This document shows positions 19,124 to 27,491 of a stretch of DNA of 64,000 bases, piece by piece. The position numbers and the translations under genes were made by a program. The notes under the pieces are model-generated. The model made no database searches, was not told the origin of the DNA, and worked only from the letters and a program-made list of their open reading frames with translations. Numbering within the stretch: the stretch's first letter is position 1; every line of letters begins with the position of its first letter. The stretch spans positions 248,001 to 312,000 of the forward strand of contig CAWEUI010000013.1 of assembly GCA_963812195.1 (NCBI GenBank), given 5' to 3'. Source of the stretch: ZC4RG30 sp963812195. Its GTDB lineage: Bacteria; Pseudomonadota; Gammaproteobacteria; Steroidobacterales; Steroidobacteraceae.

Positions 19124-21097
19124 GTGAATATCCAGAACAAGAGCAATTCCTGCGGACGCTTTCTCGCGGGGCTGTGTGCATTGGCCTGCGGGCTTTCCGG
19201 GGCCGTCGCGGGTGAGATGCCGGCGCCGGGCTTCGATGCGGTATTCGGCAGCGGCATGGTGTTGCCGGCCGGCAAGCCGGTCACGCTGCGTGGTCATGCG
19301 GCACCCAACGAGCGGCTCACCCTGCAGTTGGACGGGCAGCGCTACACGATGCGGGGTGATGCCACGGGTCAGTGGCGCGTGCAGGTGGCGCCATTGCGTG
19401 CCGGTGGCCCCTATACCCTCGAGCTGCGCGATGAACACGGAGCGGGCGAAAAGCTCGAAGATGTGCTGGCCGGCCAGGTGTGGCTGTGTTCAGGCCAGTC
19501 CAACATGGAGTTCCCGGTGGCGATGTCCACCGACCAGCCGGCCGCGGCCATGCAGGGCAATCCGGCGATCCGGCTGCTGTCCATTGCGCACCAGACCGCG
19601 CTGCAGGCCAGTGCCACGTTCACCGATGCACCGACCTGGCAGGTGGCCACCGCGGACACCATCAAGGATTTCTCGGCGGTCTGTTACTTCTTCGCGCAGC
19701 AGAAGATCGCCCTCGACGGTGTGCCGATAGGGCTGATCGATTCATCCTGGGGTGGGTCGGCCATCGAGCCGTGGATCAGCGAGCAGACGCTGTCGGGCTT
19801 GCCGGATTACCGGCAGGGCGTGGAGCTGCTGCGCCAGTATCGCGACAATCGCCGCAAGGCGGATCTGGCCTTTGCAGATGACTGGGTCAGGTGGTGGAAC
19901 CGTGCGTCGTCCATGGGTCCGGTGTGGCAGCGCGGTGTCCTAGACAAGAGCGCTGCGTGGCGCGATGCGCCGCTGGCGGACTGGCGAACCTACCCTGATC
20001 CGCGCCTGAAGACATTCACCGGGAATCTGTGGTTCTCCAGGAGCTTCCAGCTCAGCGCTGCACAGGCCAGGCAGGGCGCCAGCTTCGTGCTGGGCAGGAT
20101 CGATGAAGTGGATTCGACCTGGCTCAACGGCAAGTTCGTCGGCAACACGTTCGGCTATGGCACGCGGCGCGAATATCGCCTGCAACCCGGCATGCTGCGG
20201 CCGGGGATCAACCAGTTCAGTGTATTCGTCACGAATACCTACGATGCCGGCGGCATGACCGGACCGGAAGGCGACATCGGCATCCGCTTCGACGATGGCC
20301 AGTTCGTTCCGCTCGGCAGCAACTGGAAGTACCTGTTCGTGCCGAAGCAGACCGGCTACCCGCCACGCGCCCCGTGGGAGAGCGTGTCCGGCCTCAGCGG
20401 CATGTTCAATGGCATGATCGCGCCGCTGCAGGCACTGGTTCCCACCGGCGTCATCTGGTACCAGGGTGAGTCAAACGCCGACAAGGCCGGCGGCTACGGT
20501 GAACTGCTGACCAGCCTCATCAGCGACTGGCGCGGGTACTTCGGCAGCGAGCTGCCGTTCATCGTTGTCCAGCTGCCCAACTACGGCGCCGTGGCCTCCG
20601 CGCCGGCGCAGTCCGGCTGGGCCACACTGCGAAACGCGCAGCAGCAGGTGGCATTGCACGATCCCGGGGTGGGCCTGGTCGTCACCCAGGACCTGGGCGA
20701 TGACGCCAACATCCATCCGCGCCTGAAGTACGCGGTGGCACGGCGGGCGGTGCAGGTTGCGCAGGCAATGCAGGCCAGCGGTCCCGTGGACGGGGTGGTG
20801 CCGCACCTGATCGCCCGCAACAACGACAGGCTGACACTGGATTTCCTGCCATCGCTGACGATCAGCGTTGCGCCACAACCCGTTGCCGGCTTCAGTCTGT
20901 GCGGAGCGGATACGGGAAGCTGTGTGGCCGCGCACGCCGAGCAGCGCGGCAGTCGCGTGCAGATCGACCGCGCGGCGCTGCCTGCGGCCACACGCCTGCG
21001 CTACTGCTGGTCCGATGGCGGTGTCTGCGCATTGCGGTCCCTTGACGGCCTGCCGGTCGCCTCGTTCGAGTTGTCGCTGGGCGAATCGGGCAAGTGA
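19124..21097 (+). CDS. SGNH-type carbohydrate acetylesterase (sialate O-acetylesterase family), exported
   Basis: 657 residues from GTG at 19124, chosen because GGGGAC precedes it and a signal peptide follows (FLAGLCALACGLSGAVAG); an ATG at 19106 is also in frame. The nucleophile Ser is in WLCSGQSNMEF, a second conserved block is GVIWYQGESNA, and the Asp/His pair is in DDANIHPRLK. A galactose-binding-like beta-sandwich domain (about 270-410) splits the catalytic domain, as in the large family members. In xylan and xyloglucan loci such enzymes remove acetyl groups from the polysaccharide, making it accessible to GH10. The frame is intact. Confidence 0.85.
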   Translation: MNIQNKSNSCGRFLAGLCALACGLSGAVAGEMPAPGFDAVFGSGMVLPAGKPVTLRGHAAPNERLTLQLDGQRYTMRGDATGQWRVQVAPLRAGGPYTLELRDEHGAGEKLEDVLAGQVWLCSGQSNMEFPVAMSTDQPAAAMQGNPAIRLLSIAHQTALQASATFTDAPTWQVATADTIKDFSAVCYFFAQQKIALDGVPIGLIDSSWGGSAIEPWISEQTLSGLPDYRQGVELLRQYRDNRRKADLAFADDWVRWWNRASSMGPVWQRGVLDKSAAWRDAPLADWRTYPDPRLKTFTGNLWFSRSFQLSAAQARQGASFVLGRIDEVDSTWLNGKFVGNTFGYGTRREYRLQPGMLRPGINQFSVFVTNTYDAGGMTGPEGDIGIRFDDGQFVPLGSNWKYLFVPKQTGYPPRAPWESVSGLSGMFNGMIAPLQALVPTGVIWYQGESNADKAGGYGELLTSLISDWRGYFGSELPFIVVQLPNYGAVASAPAQSGWATLRNAQQQVALHDPGVGLVVTQDLGDDANIHPRLKYAVARRAVQVAQAMQASGPVDGVVPHLIARNNDRLTLDFLPSLTISVAPQPVAGFSLCGADTGSCVAAHAEQRGSRVQIDRAALPAATRLRYCWSDGGVCALRSLDGLPVASFELSLGESGK

Positions 21098-21161
21098 TGC
21101 CACGGCAGCCGCGGCGGGCCGCCCTGTGCTAGCTTTCCCGGCACGACAACAAGGAGCCTGG

Positions 21162-22020
21162 ATGAAGAAGATTCTGATGCTGGCCACGGCGCTGCTGGCT
21201 GCCCAGGTGGCCAACGCGGCGAGCTGCAATCGCGATTGTCTGCGGAACACCATCACGCAGTACCTGGGCGCCATGCTCGGCGCACGATCCGGGCAAATTG
21301 CCGCTGGCAGCGCAAGGTGCGTTTCACCGAGAACACGCAGGAGCTGAAGCTGGGCGAGGGCCTGTGGAAGGACATCGACAGTCTCACGGACTTCCGCCAG
21401 GACGTCCTGGATGTGAAGCAGGGCATCGCCGGCGTGCACGTCAAGGCGATCGAGAACGGCAAACCCGTGCTGGCCGCGATCCGCATTCAGATGAAGGGCC
21501 GAAGATCGCCGGCGTGGAGAGCATGGTGGTGCGGTCGCGCGAGGAAGGCATGATCTTCAACGTCGACGCGATCGTGAAGCCCAGCCCCGCGATGAACGTC
21601 ACGCCCACGGCCGCGCAGCGCAATTCGCGCGCGGAAATGGAAAAAGTGGCGCTGCGCTATCCGCAAGGCCTGCGGGTGGGCAGTTTCGTCAAGGCCGATG
21701 CCCAGTTCGCCAAGGACGCCTACCGGTTCGAGAACGGCCAGCTGATGGCCGGCCCGGGATGCAAGTTCCTGCCCGGTTGCGACAACATCCGCGAACAGCG
21801 TCTGCCCACGCTGTCGGGCATCAAGGCCATGGTTGCCGCGGTGGACGAGGAGCAGGGCATCGTCTGGCTGCGCATGGACTTCGGCAAGGGCTCGCTGATG
21901 CGCGGCAACGGCGAGCTGTCGGTGTTCGAAATGTTCAAGGTCTACGACGGCAGGATCCAGGCCGTCGAAGCCTTCATGCGCGAAGTGCCCGCGAACTCGC
22001 CGTTCCTGTGGAAGTACTGA
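21162..22020 (+). CDS. Exported protein with a DUF8021-like domain (three indels)
   Basis: Undoing an extra base near 21285, an extra base near 21318 and a missing base near 21500 gives 285 residues. A signal peptide (MKKILMLATALLAAQVANA) is followed by CNRDCLRNTITQYLGAML and VRFTENTQELKLGEGLW, which I recall from secreted bacterial and fungal proteins of an NTF2-like family of unknown function (DUF8021). The C-terminal half contains MAGPGCKFLPGCDNI with a likely disulfide. GGAG precedes the ATG. It follows the acetylesterase by 64 bases and is probably co-transcribed. Confidence 0.65.
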
Positions 22021-22129
22021 AGCTGTTCACCTGAGGCAGCGGCACCTGCGCCGTACGGCGGAGGAGGGCTGCCCGGTTGCCGGAATGCTGCGCCGCAGCG
22101 TGGCCCTAGCAAGGGCCGTGCCCGAGGGC

Positions 22130-22158
22130 TTGTACCTCTCCGGAGCCGCGCCTATACT
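22130..22158 (+). promoter_or_regulatory. Strong sigma-70 promoter of the rplC operon
   Basis: TTGTAC (22130-22135), a spacer of exactly 17 bases, then TATACT (22153-22158), followed by a GC-rich start region. Transcription would begin near 22165, about 190 bases before rplC. A near-consensus promoter directly ahead of rplC is unusual because rplC is normally internal to the S10 operon. Confidence 0.65.
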
Positions 22159-22164
22159 GCGCGC

Positions 22165-22356
22165 CCTTTTTGCCGCCGGCTGATTTCCGGCGGCCCGCGT
22201 TTTCGGACGTGGAATCGGGAACGGTTGGCCACCGGGTGTACCGGAAAGGCCAAGACCACTCGAGCCTCGCGAGCCCGCCGCCATTCGGTGGGCCTTGCCT
22301 GTCTCGTGTTCGTTCACTGATTTCCCGTTCGCGCACGTCGAACTGAGGATTGCGAG
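22165..22356 (+). promoter_or_regulatory. Structured 5' leader of the rplC operon
   Basis: The 336 bases before rplC hold no gene. Within the leader, GCCGCCGG (22172-22179) and CCGGCGGC (22187-22194) form a perfect 8-bp hairpin. TTGGCC (22225-22230) and GGCCAA (22248-22253) form a second stem enclosing an inner CCGG/CCGG stem. Further short inverted repeats follow up to about 22295. In Escherichia coli the S10 leader binds protein L4 (rplD) to repress the operon; here rplD is the second gene, so an L4-responsive leader would be logical. I cannot show that it matches the known L4 site. Confidence 0.45.
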
Positions 22357-23058
22357 ATGTCTATCGGTCTGGTCGGCCGCAAATGCGGCATGACGCGTAT
22401 CTTCACGGAAGCCGGCGAATCCGTGCCTGTCACGGTGGTCGAGGTGCTGGCCAACCGTGTCACGCAGGTCAAGGGTGAGGCCGACGGCTACCGCGCCGTG
22501 CAGGTCACCTATGGCAAGCGTCGCCCGCAGCTGCTGTCCAAAGCCGTTGCCGGTCACTACGCCAAGGCCAAGGTCGAGCCCGGTCGCTCGCTGGTGGAGT
22601 TCCGCCTCGCCGATGACGAAGGCAAGGACCTGCAGCCGGGCGCTGAATTCACCATCGAGCTGTTCAAGGCCGGGCAGCTGGTGGACGTCACCGGCACCAC
22701 CATCGGCAAGGGCTTTGCCGGCACGATGAAGCGCCACAATTTCCGCGGTGGTCCGGCCACGCACGGTCATTCGGTGACGCATCGCGCCCCGGGTTCGATC
22801 GGCCAGCGCCAGACGCCGGGCCGCGTGTTCAAGGGCAAGCGCATGTCGGGCCACATGGGCGTGGTCCGGCGCACCACCGAGAACCTGCAGGTGGTCGAGA
22901 TCGACGCCAAGCGCAACCTGCTGCTGATCAGTGGCGCGGTGCCGGGCGCGGAAGGTGGCGAGGTGATCGTGCGTCCCTCCGTGAAGGCGGCGCGTCTGGC
23001 CCGTCGCAAGAGCATTACGCCCAACAAGAAGGCCGAAGCCGCCAAGGGCAAGAAGTAA
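22357..23058 (+). CDS. rplC: 50S ribosomal protein L3
   Basis: 233 residues, about 20 more than usual owing to a basic C-terminal extension ending in KAEAAKGKK. L3 is an early assembly protein whose long loop reaches the peptidyl transferase centre; that loop (RGGPATHGHSVTHRAPGSIG) is intact. The Gln in GQRQTPG is the residue methylated by PrmB in relatives. TGAGGA gives a ribosome binding site before the ATG. It is the first gene of the long rplC-rplQ run. Confidence 0.97.
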   Translation: MSIGLVGRKCGMTRIFTEAGESVPVTVVEVLANRVTQVKGEADGYRAVQVTYGKRRPQLLSKAVAGHYAKAKVEPGRSLVEFRLADDEGKDLQPGAEFTIELFKAGQLVDVTGTTIGKGFAGTMKRHNFRGGPATHGHSVTHRAPGSIGQRQTPGRVFKGKRMSGHMGVVRRTTENLQVVEIDAKRNLLLISGAVPGAEGGEVIVRPSVKAARLARRKSITPNKKAEAAKGKK

Positions 23059-23067
23059 GGCAAGGAC

Positions 23068-23673
23068 ATGAAGCTCAAAGTCGCCAATGGCGGCGAGGAT
23101 CTGTCGGTCTCCGACACGACCTTCGGCGCTGAATACAACGAGGCGCTGGTGCACCAGCTGATCACCGCCTACCAGGCGGGGGCTCGTGCCGGCACGAAGC
23201 GCCAGAAGAGCCGCGCCGAAGTGCGTGGCGGTGGCCGCAAGCCGCATTCGCAGAAGGGCACGGGCCGCGCCCGCGCCGGCTCCACCCGCAGCCCGCTGTG
23301 GGTCGGTGGCGGTCGGGCCTTTGCCGCGCGGCCGCGTGATTACGCGCAGAAGGTCAATCGCAAGATGTACCGCGCGGGCCTGCGTTCGATGCTGGCGCAG
23401 CTGGCGCGTACCGACCGGCTCATCGTCACGCAGTCGCTGTCGGTGAGCGAGCCGCGCACGAAGCTGCTGGTGGACGAACTGAAGAAGCTGTCGCTGGATG
23501 CAGCGCTGATCGTGATCGAGGCCCAGGACGAGAAGCTGCAGCTGGCCGCGCGCAATTTGCCGCACGTTGAAGTGACCACGGTGGCCGAGCTCAATCCGCT
23601 GGCGCTGGCCGCGTTCGACAAGGTGCTGTTCACCGTCGGTGCCGTGAAGCTGATCGAGGAGCGCCTGCAATGA
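23068..23673 (+). CDS. rplD: 50S ribosomal protein L4
   Basis: 201 residues, standard length. L4 lines the peptide exit tunnel through its long basic loop (KSRAEVRGGGRKPHSQKGTG). In enterobacteria it also represses transcription and translation of the S10 operon by binding the leader. It starts nine bases after rplC and overlaps rplW by four bases (ATGA). Confidence 0.97.
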   Translation: MKLKVANGGEDLSVSDTTFGAEYNEALVHQLITAYQAGARAGTKRQKSRAEVRGGGRKPHSQKGTGRARAGSTRSPLWVGGGRAFAARPRDYAQKVNRKMYRAGLRSMLAQLARTDRLIVTQSLSVSEPRTKLLVDELKKLSLDAALIVIEAQDEKLQLAARNLPHVEVTTVAELNPLALAAFDKVLFTVGAVKLIEERLQ

Positions 23674-23975
23674 GCCGCGAGCGTCTGGCCACCGTGCTGG
23701 TGGCGCCACATGTCACCGAGAAGACCGCGCTGGCCATGCAGAACGCCAACCAGTATGCGTTCCGCGTGCGCCGCGACGCCAACAAGACCGAGATCAAGCA
23801 GGCCGTCGAGCAGATGTTCGATGTCAAGGTCGCCGGCGTCACGGTGGCCAACGAGCCGGGCAAGACTCGTCGCTTCGGCCGCACCACCGGCCGCACGCAG
23901 GACTGGAAGAAGGCTTACGTGAAGCTCGCCGCCGGTCAGGCGATCGATTACGAAGCGCAGGCCGCGAGGAAGTAG
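23670..23975 (+). CDS. rplW: 50S ribosomal protein L23
   Basis: 101 residues, standard length. L23 sits at the tunnel exit and is the docking point for trigger factor and SRP. The sequence carries the conserved LVAPHVTEKTALAM start and the ribosomal loop with RRFGRTTGRTQDWKKAYV. Its ATG overlaps the rplD stop as ATGA, pointing to translational coupling. Confidence 0.96.
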   Translation: MSRERLATVLVAPHVTEKTALAMQNANQYAFRVRRDANKTEIKQAVEQMFDVKVAGVTVANEPGKTRRFGRTTGRTQDWKKAYVKLAAGQAIDYEAQAARK

Positions 23976-23983
23976 GGACCGCC

Positions 23984-24808
23984 ATGGCACTGATCAAACT
24001 CAAGCCGACTTCGCCGGGCGCACGATTCGTCGTCAAGGTAGATCGTTCGCATCTGCACAAGGGCGGGCCGTACGGGCCGCTGACCGTCGCACAGAGCAAG
24101 ACTGGTGCGCGCAATCACGCGGGCCGCATCACCACGCGTCATCGCGGCGGTGGCTCGCGCCAGAAGTACCGTCTGATCGACTTCAAGCGCGACAAGGACG
24201 GTGTCGTCGGCATCATCGAGACCATCGAGTACGATCCGAACCGCACCGCGCACATTGCGCTGATCAAGTACGCCGACGGCGAACGCCGTTACATCCTGGC
24301 GCCCAAGGGTGTTGCGGTGGGTGAGGAGATCCGCTCGGGCTCCGAATCGCCCATCAAGCCCGGCAATGCCATGGCGTTGCGCCACATTCCGGTGGGGTCG
24401 GTGGTGCACAACGTGGAGCTCAAGCCCGGCAAGGGCGGTCAGCTGGCTCGCAGTGCCGGCGCCTCGGTGCAGTACACCTCCCGCGAGGGCATTCACGCCT
24501 ACATCCGCCTCAAGTCCGGCGAGACGCGCAAGGTGCACATCGACTGCCGCGCCACGCTGGGCGAGCTGTCCAATGACGAACACAATCTGCGTCAGTACGG
24601 CAAGGCCGGTGCCAAGCGCTGGCGCGGCGTGCGTCCCACCGTTCGCGGCGTGGTGATGAATCCGGTTGACCATCCGCACGGCGGCGGCGAGGGCAGGTCC
24701 GGCCAGGGCAACCCCGATCCGGTTTCGCCGTGGGGCCAGAAGGCCAAGGGTCTGAAGACCCGCAAGAACAAGCGCACGAACAAAATGATCGTGCAGCGCA
24801 GGAGATAA
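23984..24808 (+). CDS. rplB: 50S ribosomal protein L2
   Basis: 274 residues, standard length. L2 is one of the most conserved ribosomal proteins and is needed for subunit joining and peptidyl transfer. The key loop around the essential His, VDHPHGGGEGRSGQGNPDPV, is intact. It begins eight bases after rplW. Confidence 0.98.
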   Translation: MALIKLKPTSPGARFVVKVDRSHLHKGGPYGPLTVAQSKTGARNHAGRITTRHRGGGSRQKYRLIDFKRDKDGVVGIIETIEYDPNRTAHIALIKYADGERRYILAPKGVAVGEEIRSGSESPIKPGNAMALRHIPVGSVVHNVELKPGKGGQLARSAGASVQYTSREGIHAYIRLKSGETRKVHIDCRATLGELSNDEHNLRQYGKAGAKRWRGVRPTVRGVVMNPVDHPHGGGEGRSGQGNPDPVSPWGQKAKGLKTRKNKRTNKMIVQRRR

Positions 24809-24811
24809 GCA

Positions 24812-25081
24812 GTGCCACGTTCTCTGAGAAAGGGTCCGTTTGTGGATCTGCACCTTGCAAAGAAGGTGGAAACGGCCGCGGCCAAGAACGACCGCAAGCC
24901 GATCAAGACGTGGTCGCGCCGTTCCATGGTTACGCCCGAAATGGTCGGCCTGACCATCGCCGTGCACAACGGCAGGCAGCACGTGCCCGTGCTGGTCACC
25001 GAGAACATGGTCGGCCACAAGCTCGGCGAGTTCTCGCCAACGCGGCTGTTCAGGGGCCACGGCGGCGACAGGAAGGCATAG
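24812..25081 (+). CDS. rpsS: 30S ribosomal protein S19
   Basis: 89 residues with a GTG start supported by GGAG upstream. S19 lies in the 30S head with S13 and contacts the A-site finger bridge. Conserved blocks are PRSLRKGPFVDLHL and VYNG-type HNGRQHVPVLVTENMVGHK. Three bases separate it from rplB. Confidence 0.97.
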   Translation: MPRSLRKGPFVDLHLAKKVETAAAKNDRKPIKTWSRRSMVTPEMVGLTIAVHNGRQHVPVLVTENMVGHKLGEFSPTRLFRGHGGDRKA

Positions 25082-25097
25082 GGCTCAAGGAACCGAC

Positions 25098-25439
25098 ATG
25101 CAGACCTACTCCAGAATGAAGCACGCGCACATCTCGCCGCAGAAGGCGCGATTGATCGCCGACGTGGTGCGCGGCAAGCGGGTTGGCCTCGCGCTGTCCC
25201 AGCTGCGGTTCATGTCCAAGAAGGGCGCGGACCTGGTGCTGAAGACGCTCGAGTCGGCCGTGGCCAATGCCGAACACAATCATGGTGCGGACATCGACGA
25301 ACTGAAGGTTTCGGCCATTCAGGTCGATGTCGCGCCGGTCTTGAAGCGCTTCCACGCCCGCGCCAAGGGCCGCGGCAACCGTATCGTGAAGCGCACCAGC
25401 CACATCACCGTTCACGTCAGCGACGGCAGGAAGGATTAG
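25098..25439 (+). CDS. rplV: 50S ribosomal protein L22
   Basis: 113 residues, slightly longer than the usual 110. L22 shapes the narrow part of the exit tunnel through its beta-hairpin, here PVLKRFHARAKGRGNRIVKR, the site of some macrolide-resistance changes. The hairpin is unaltered in character. It is placed between rpsS and rpsC as usual. Confidence 0.97.
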   Translation: MQTYSRMKHAHISPQKARLIADVVRGKRVGLALSQLRFMSKKGADLVLKTLESAVANAEHNHGADIDELKVSAIQVDVAPVLKRFHARAKGRGNRIVKRTSHITVHVSDGRKD

Positions 25440-25442
25440 CAG

Positions 25443-26153
25443 ATGGGCCAGAAGGTAAATCCACTGGGGATACGCCTGGGCATTACCCGTGACTGGGTGT
25501 CCAAGTGGTACGCAGGCAAGAAGCTCTTCCCGGACCAGATCCATACCGATTTCCAGGTGCGCCAGTTCCTGCGCAAGCGTCTTGCCGATGCTTCGGTCAG
25601 CCGCGTGCACATCGAGCGTGCCGCCCGCAAGGTCAACGTGACGATCCATACCGCCCGTCCGGGCATCGTGATCGGCAAGAAGGGTGAGGACATCGAAAAG
25701 CTGCGCGGCGAGACCGCGAAGCTGGTCGGCATGCCGGTCGGCGACGTGCGCCTGAATGTCGCCGAGATCCGCAAGCCCGAACTCGACGCACAGCTGGTCG
25801 CCGAGGGCATCGCGCAGCAGATCGAGAAGCGCGTGATGTTCCGCCGCGCCATGAAGCGCGCCGTGATGAGCACGATGCGCAGCGGTGCGCTGGGCGTGAA
25901 GGTGCGCCTGTCCGGTCGTCTGAACGGCTCGGAGATCGCGCGCACCGAATGGAGCCGCGAGGGCCGCATTCCGCTGCATACCTTCCGCGCGGACATCGAC
26001 TACGGCACTGCCGAGGCGCGCACCACCTATGGCGTGATCGGCGTGAAGGTGTGGATCTTCAAGGGCGAGGTGTTCGAGCAGGCGCCGGAAGCGGCCGAAG
26101 CCGCTCCAGCGGAAGCTCCCGCCGAGGAAGCCGCTACGCCGGCGAGCGCGTAA
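25443..26153 (+). CDS. rpsC: 30S ribosomal protein S3
   Basis: 236 residues. S3 forms part of the mRNA entry channel and has helicase-related function. The KH domain motif VIGKKGEDIEKLR is at about 76-88. The last 25 residues are an Ala/Glu/Pro extension (EAAPAEAPAEEAATPASA) beyond the conserved core, acidic and likely disordered; extensions of this kind occur in several proteobacterial lineages. Confidence 0.97.
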   Translation: MGQKVNPLGIRLGITRDWVSKWYAGKKLFPDQIHTDFQVRQFLRKRLADASVSRVHIERAARKVNVTIHTARPGIVIGKKGEDIEKLRGETAKLVGMPVGDVRLNVAEIRKPELDAQLVAEGIAQQIEKRVMFRRAMKRAVMSTMRSGALGVKVRLSGRLNGSEIARTEWSREGRIPLHTFRADIDYGTAEARTTYGVIGVKVWIFKGEVFEQAPEAAEAAPAEAPAEEAATPASA

Positions 26154-26165
26154 GGACTCAAGGAC

Positions 26166-26579
26166 ATGTTGCAACCGAAGCGAACCAAATTCCGCAAGCA
26201 GTTCAAGGGCCGCAATACGGGCCTTGCGCAGCGCGGCAACAGCGTGGCCTTTGGCGAGTTCGGCCTGAAGGCCACCGAGCGCGCGCGCATGACCGCGCGC
26301 GAGATCGAGGCCGCGCGCCGTGCCATGGCGCGCGCCGTGAAGCGTGGCGGCCAGATCTGGGTGCGTGTGTTCCCGGACGTGCCTGTTTCGAAGAAGCCGC
26401 TCGAGGTCCGCATGGGCTCGGGCAAGGGCAACGTGGAGTACTGGGTTGCCAAGGTGCTGCCCGGCAAGGTGCTGTTCGAAATGGAAGGCATCCCCGAAGC
26501 GGCCGCCCGCGAGGCGTTCCGCCTGGCCGGCGCCAAGCTCTCCGTATCCACCTCATTCGTGAAGCGGCAGGTGCGCTGA
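26166..26579 (+). CDS. rplP: 50S ribosomal protein L16
   Basis: 137 residues, standard length. L16 supports tRNA accommodation near the A site. The start MLQPKRTKFRKQFKGRNTG is typical. Its Arg in the MGSGKGNVEYWVA region corresponds to the residue hydroxylated by YcfD in some gammaproteobacteria. The TGA stop overlaps the rpmC start as ATGA. Confidence 0.97.
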   Translation: MLQPKRTKFRKQFKGRNTGLAQRGNSVAFGEFGLKATERARMTAREIEAARRAMARAVKRGGQIWVRVFPDVPVSKKPLEVRMGSGKGNVEYWVAKVLPGKVLFEMEGIPEAAAREAFRLAGAKLSVSTSFVKRQVR

Positions 26580-26782
26580 TGAAGGCAAGCGACCTCAGGA
26601 CCAGGTCCGCACAGGACCTCAACGCAGAGCTGTTCGAGCTGCGCAGGGAGCAGTTCGCGCTGCGCCTGCAGCGCGCCACGGGCGGCTCGGCCAAGCCCGA
26701 CCAGTTCGGCAAGGTGCGCAAGAACATTGCGCGCCTGAAGACCGTGCAGCGCGAGATGCGCGGCAAGAAGGAGAGCAAGTAA
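26579..26782 (+). CDS. rpmC: 50S ribosomal protein L29
   Basis: 67 residues, two short helices as expected, with the signature FELRREQFALRLQRATG and QFGKVRKNIARLKTV. L29 is next to L23 at the tunnel exit. The true start is the ATG at 26579 overlapping the rplP stop; a much longer upstream open frame is a shadow. Confidence 0.95.
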   Translation: MKASDLRTRSAQDLNAELFELRREQFALRLQRATGGSAKPDQFGKVRKNIARLKTVQREMRGKKESK

Positions 26783-26784
26783 TC

Positions 26785-27060
26785 ATGGCGACGGCAGCAG
26801 CAGCCGAGAAGGTGCAGCGCACGCTCACGGGAACCGTGGTTTCGGCCAAGACGGCCAAGACCATCGCGGTGGAGATCCAGCGCGTGCTCAAGCACGAGCG
26901 CTACGGGAAATACATCCGCCGCACGACGCGGTTGCTGGCTCATGACGAGGCCAGTGAAGCGAAGGAAGGCGACACCGTGACGATCGCCCAGAGCCGGCCC
27001 ATTTCGCGCCGCAAGAGCTGGCGCCTGGTGGCGGTGGTTGGGCGCGCGAACGCGCTCTGA
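26785..27060 (+). CDS. rpsQ: 30S ribosomal protein S17
   Basis: 91 residues. S17 is a primary 16S rRNA-binding OB-fold protein in the 30S body. LTGTVVSAKTAKTIAVEIQR and the basic loop HERYGKYIRRTTRLLAHDE are typical. Two bases separate it from rpmC. Confidence 0.96.
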   Translation: MATAAAAEKVQRTLTGTVVSAKTAKTIAVEIQRVLKHERYGKYIRRTTRLLAHDEASEAKEGDTVTIAQSRPISRRKSWRLVAVVGRANAL

Positions 27061-27091
27061 CGGACTTTGGAAGTTCAGGACAGGTATCGAA

Positions 27092-27460
27092 ATGATCCAG
27101 ATGCAGACAGTACTCAACGCCGCGGACAACAGCGGCGCACGTACCCTGAAGTGCATCAAGGTGCTGGGTGGCTCGCATCGTCGCTACGCGACGGTGGGCG
27201 ATGTCATCAAGGTGGCCGTGCAGGACGCGATCCCGCGCGGCAAGGTCAAGAAGGGCGAGGTCTACGACGCCGTGGTGGTCCGCACCGCGTTCGGCGTGCG
27301 TCGCCCGGACGGGTCGCTGATCCGCTTCGACGGAAACGCGGCCGTGTTGCTCAATCCGAAGCTCGAGCCGATCGGTACCCGCATTTTCGGGCCGGTCACG
27401 CGCGAGCTGCGCAACGTGCGGTTCATGAAGATCATTTCCCTCGCGCCGGAAGTGCTCTGA
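27092..27460 (+). CDS. rplN: 50S ribosomal protein L14
   Basis: 122 residues, the family length. L14 lies at the subunit interface, forms inter-subunit bridges and binds the silencing factor RsfS. MIQMQTVLNAADNSGA and the block IPRGKVKKGEVYDAVVVRT fix the start and identity. A short gap of 31 bases to rpsQ contains GGA-type ribosome binding sequence only. Confidence 0.97.
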   Translation: MIQMQTVLNAADNSGARTLKCIKVLGGSHRRYATVGDVIKVAVQDAIPRGKVKKGEVYDAVVVRTAFGVRRPDGSLIRFDGNAAVLLNPKLEPIGTRIFGPVTRELRNVRFMKIISLAPEVL

Positions 27461-27491
27461 ACGGAGCCACAGGTCAAACAGGTTCAAGGCA

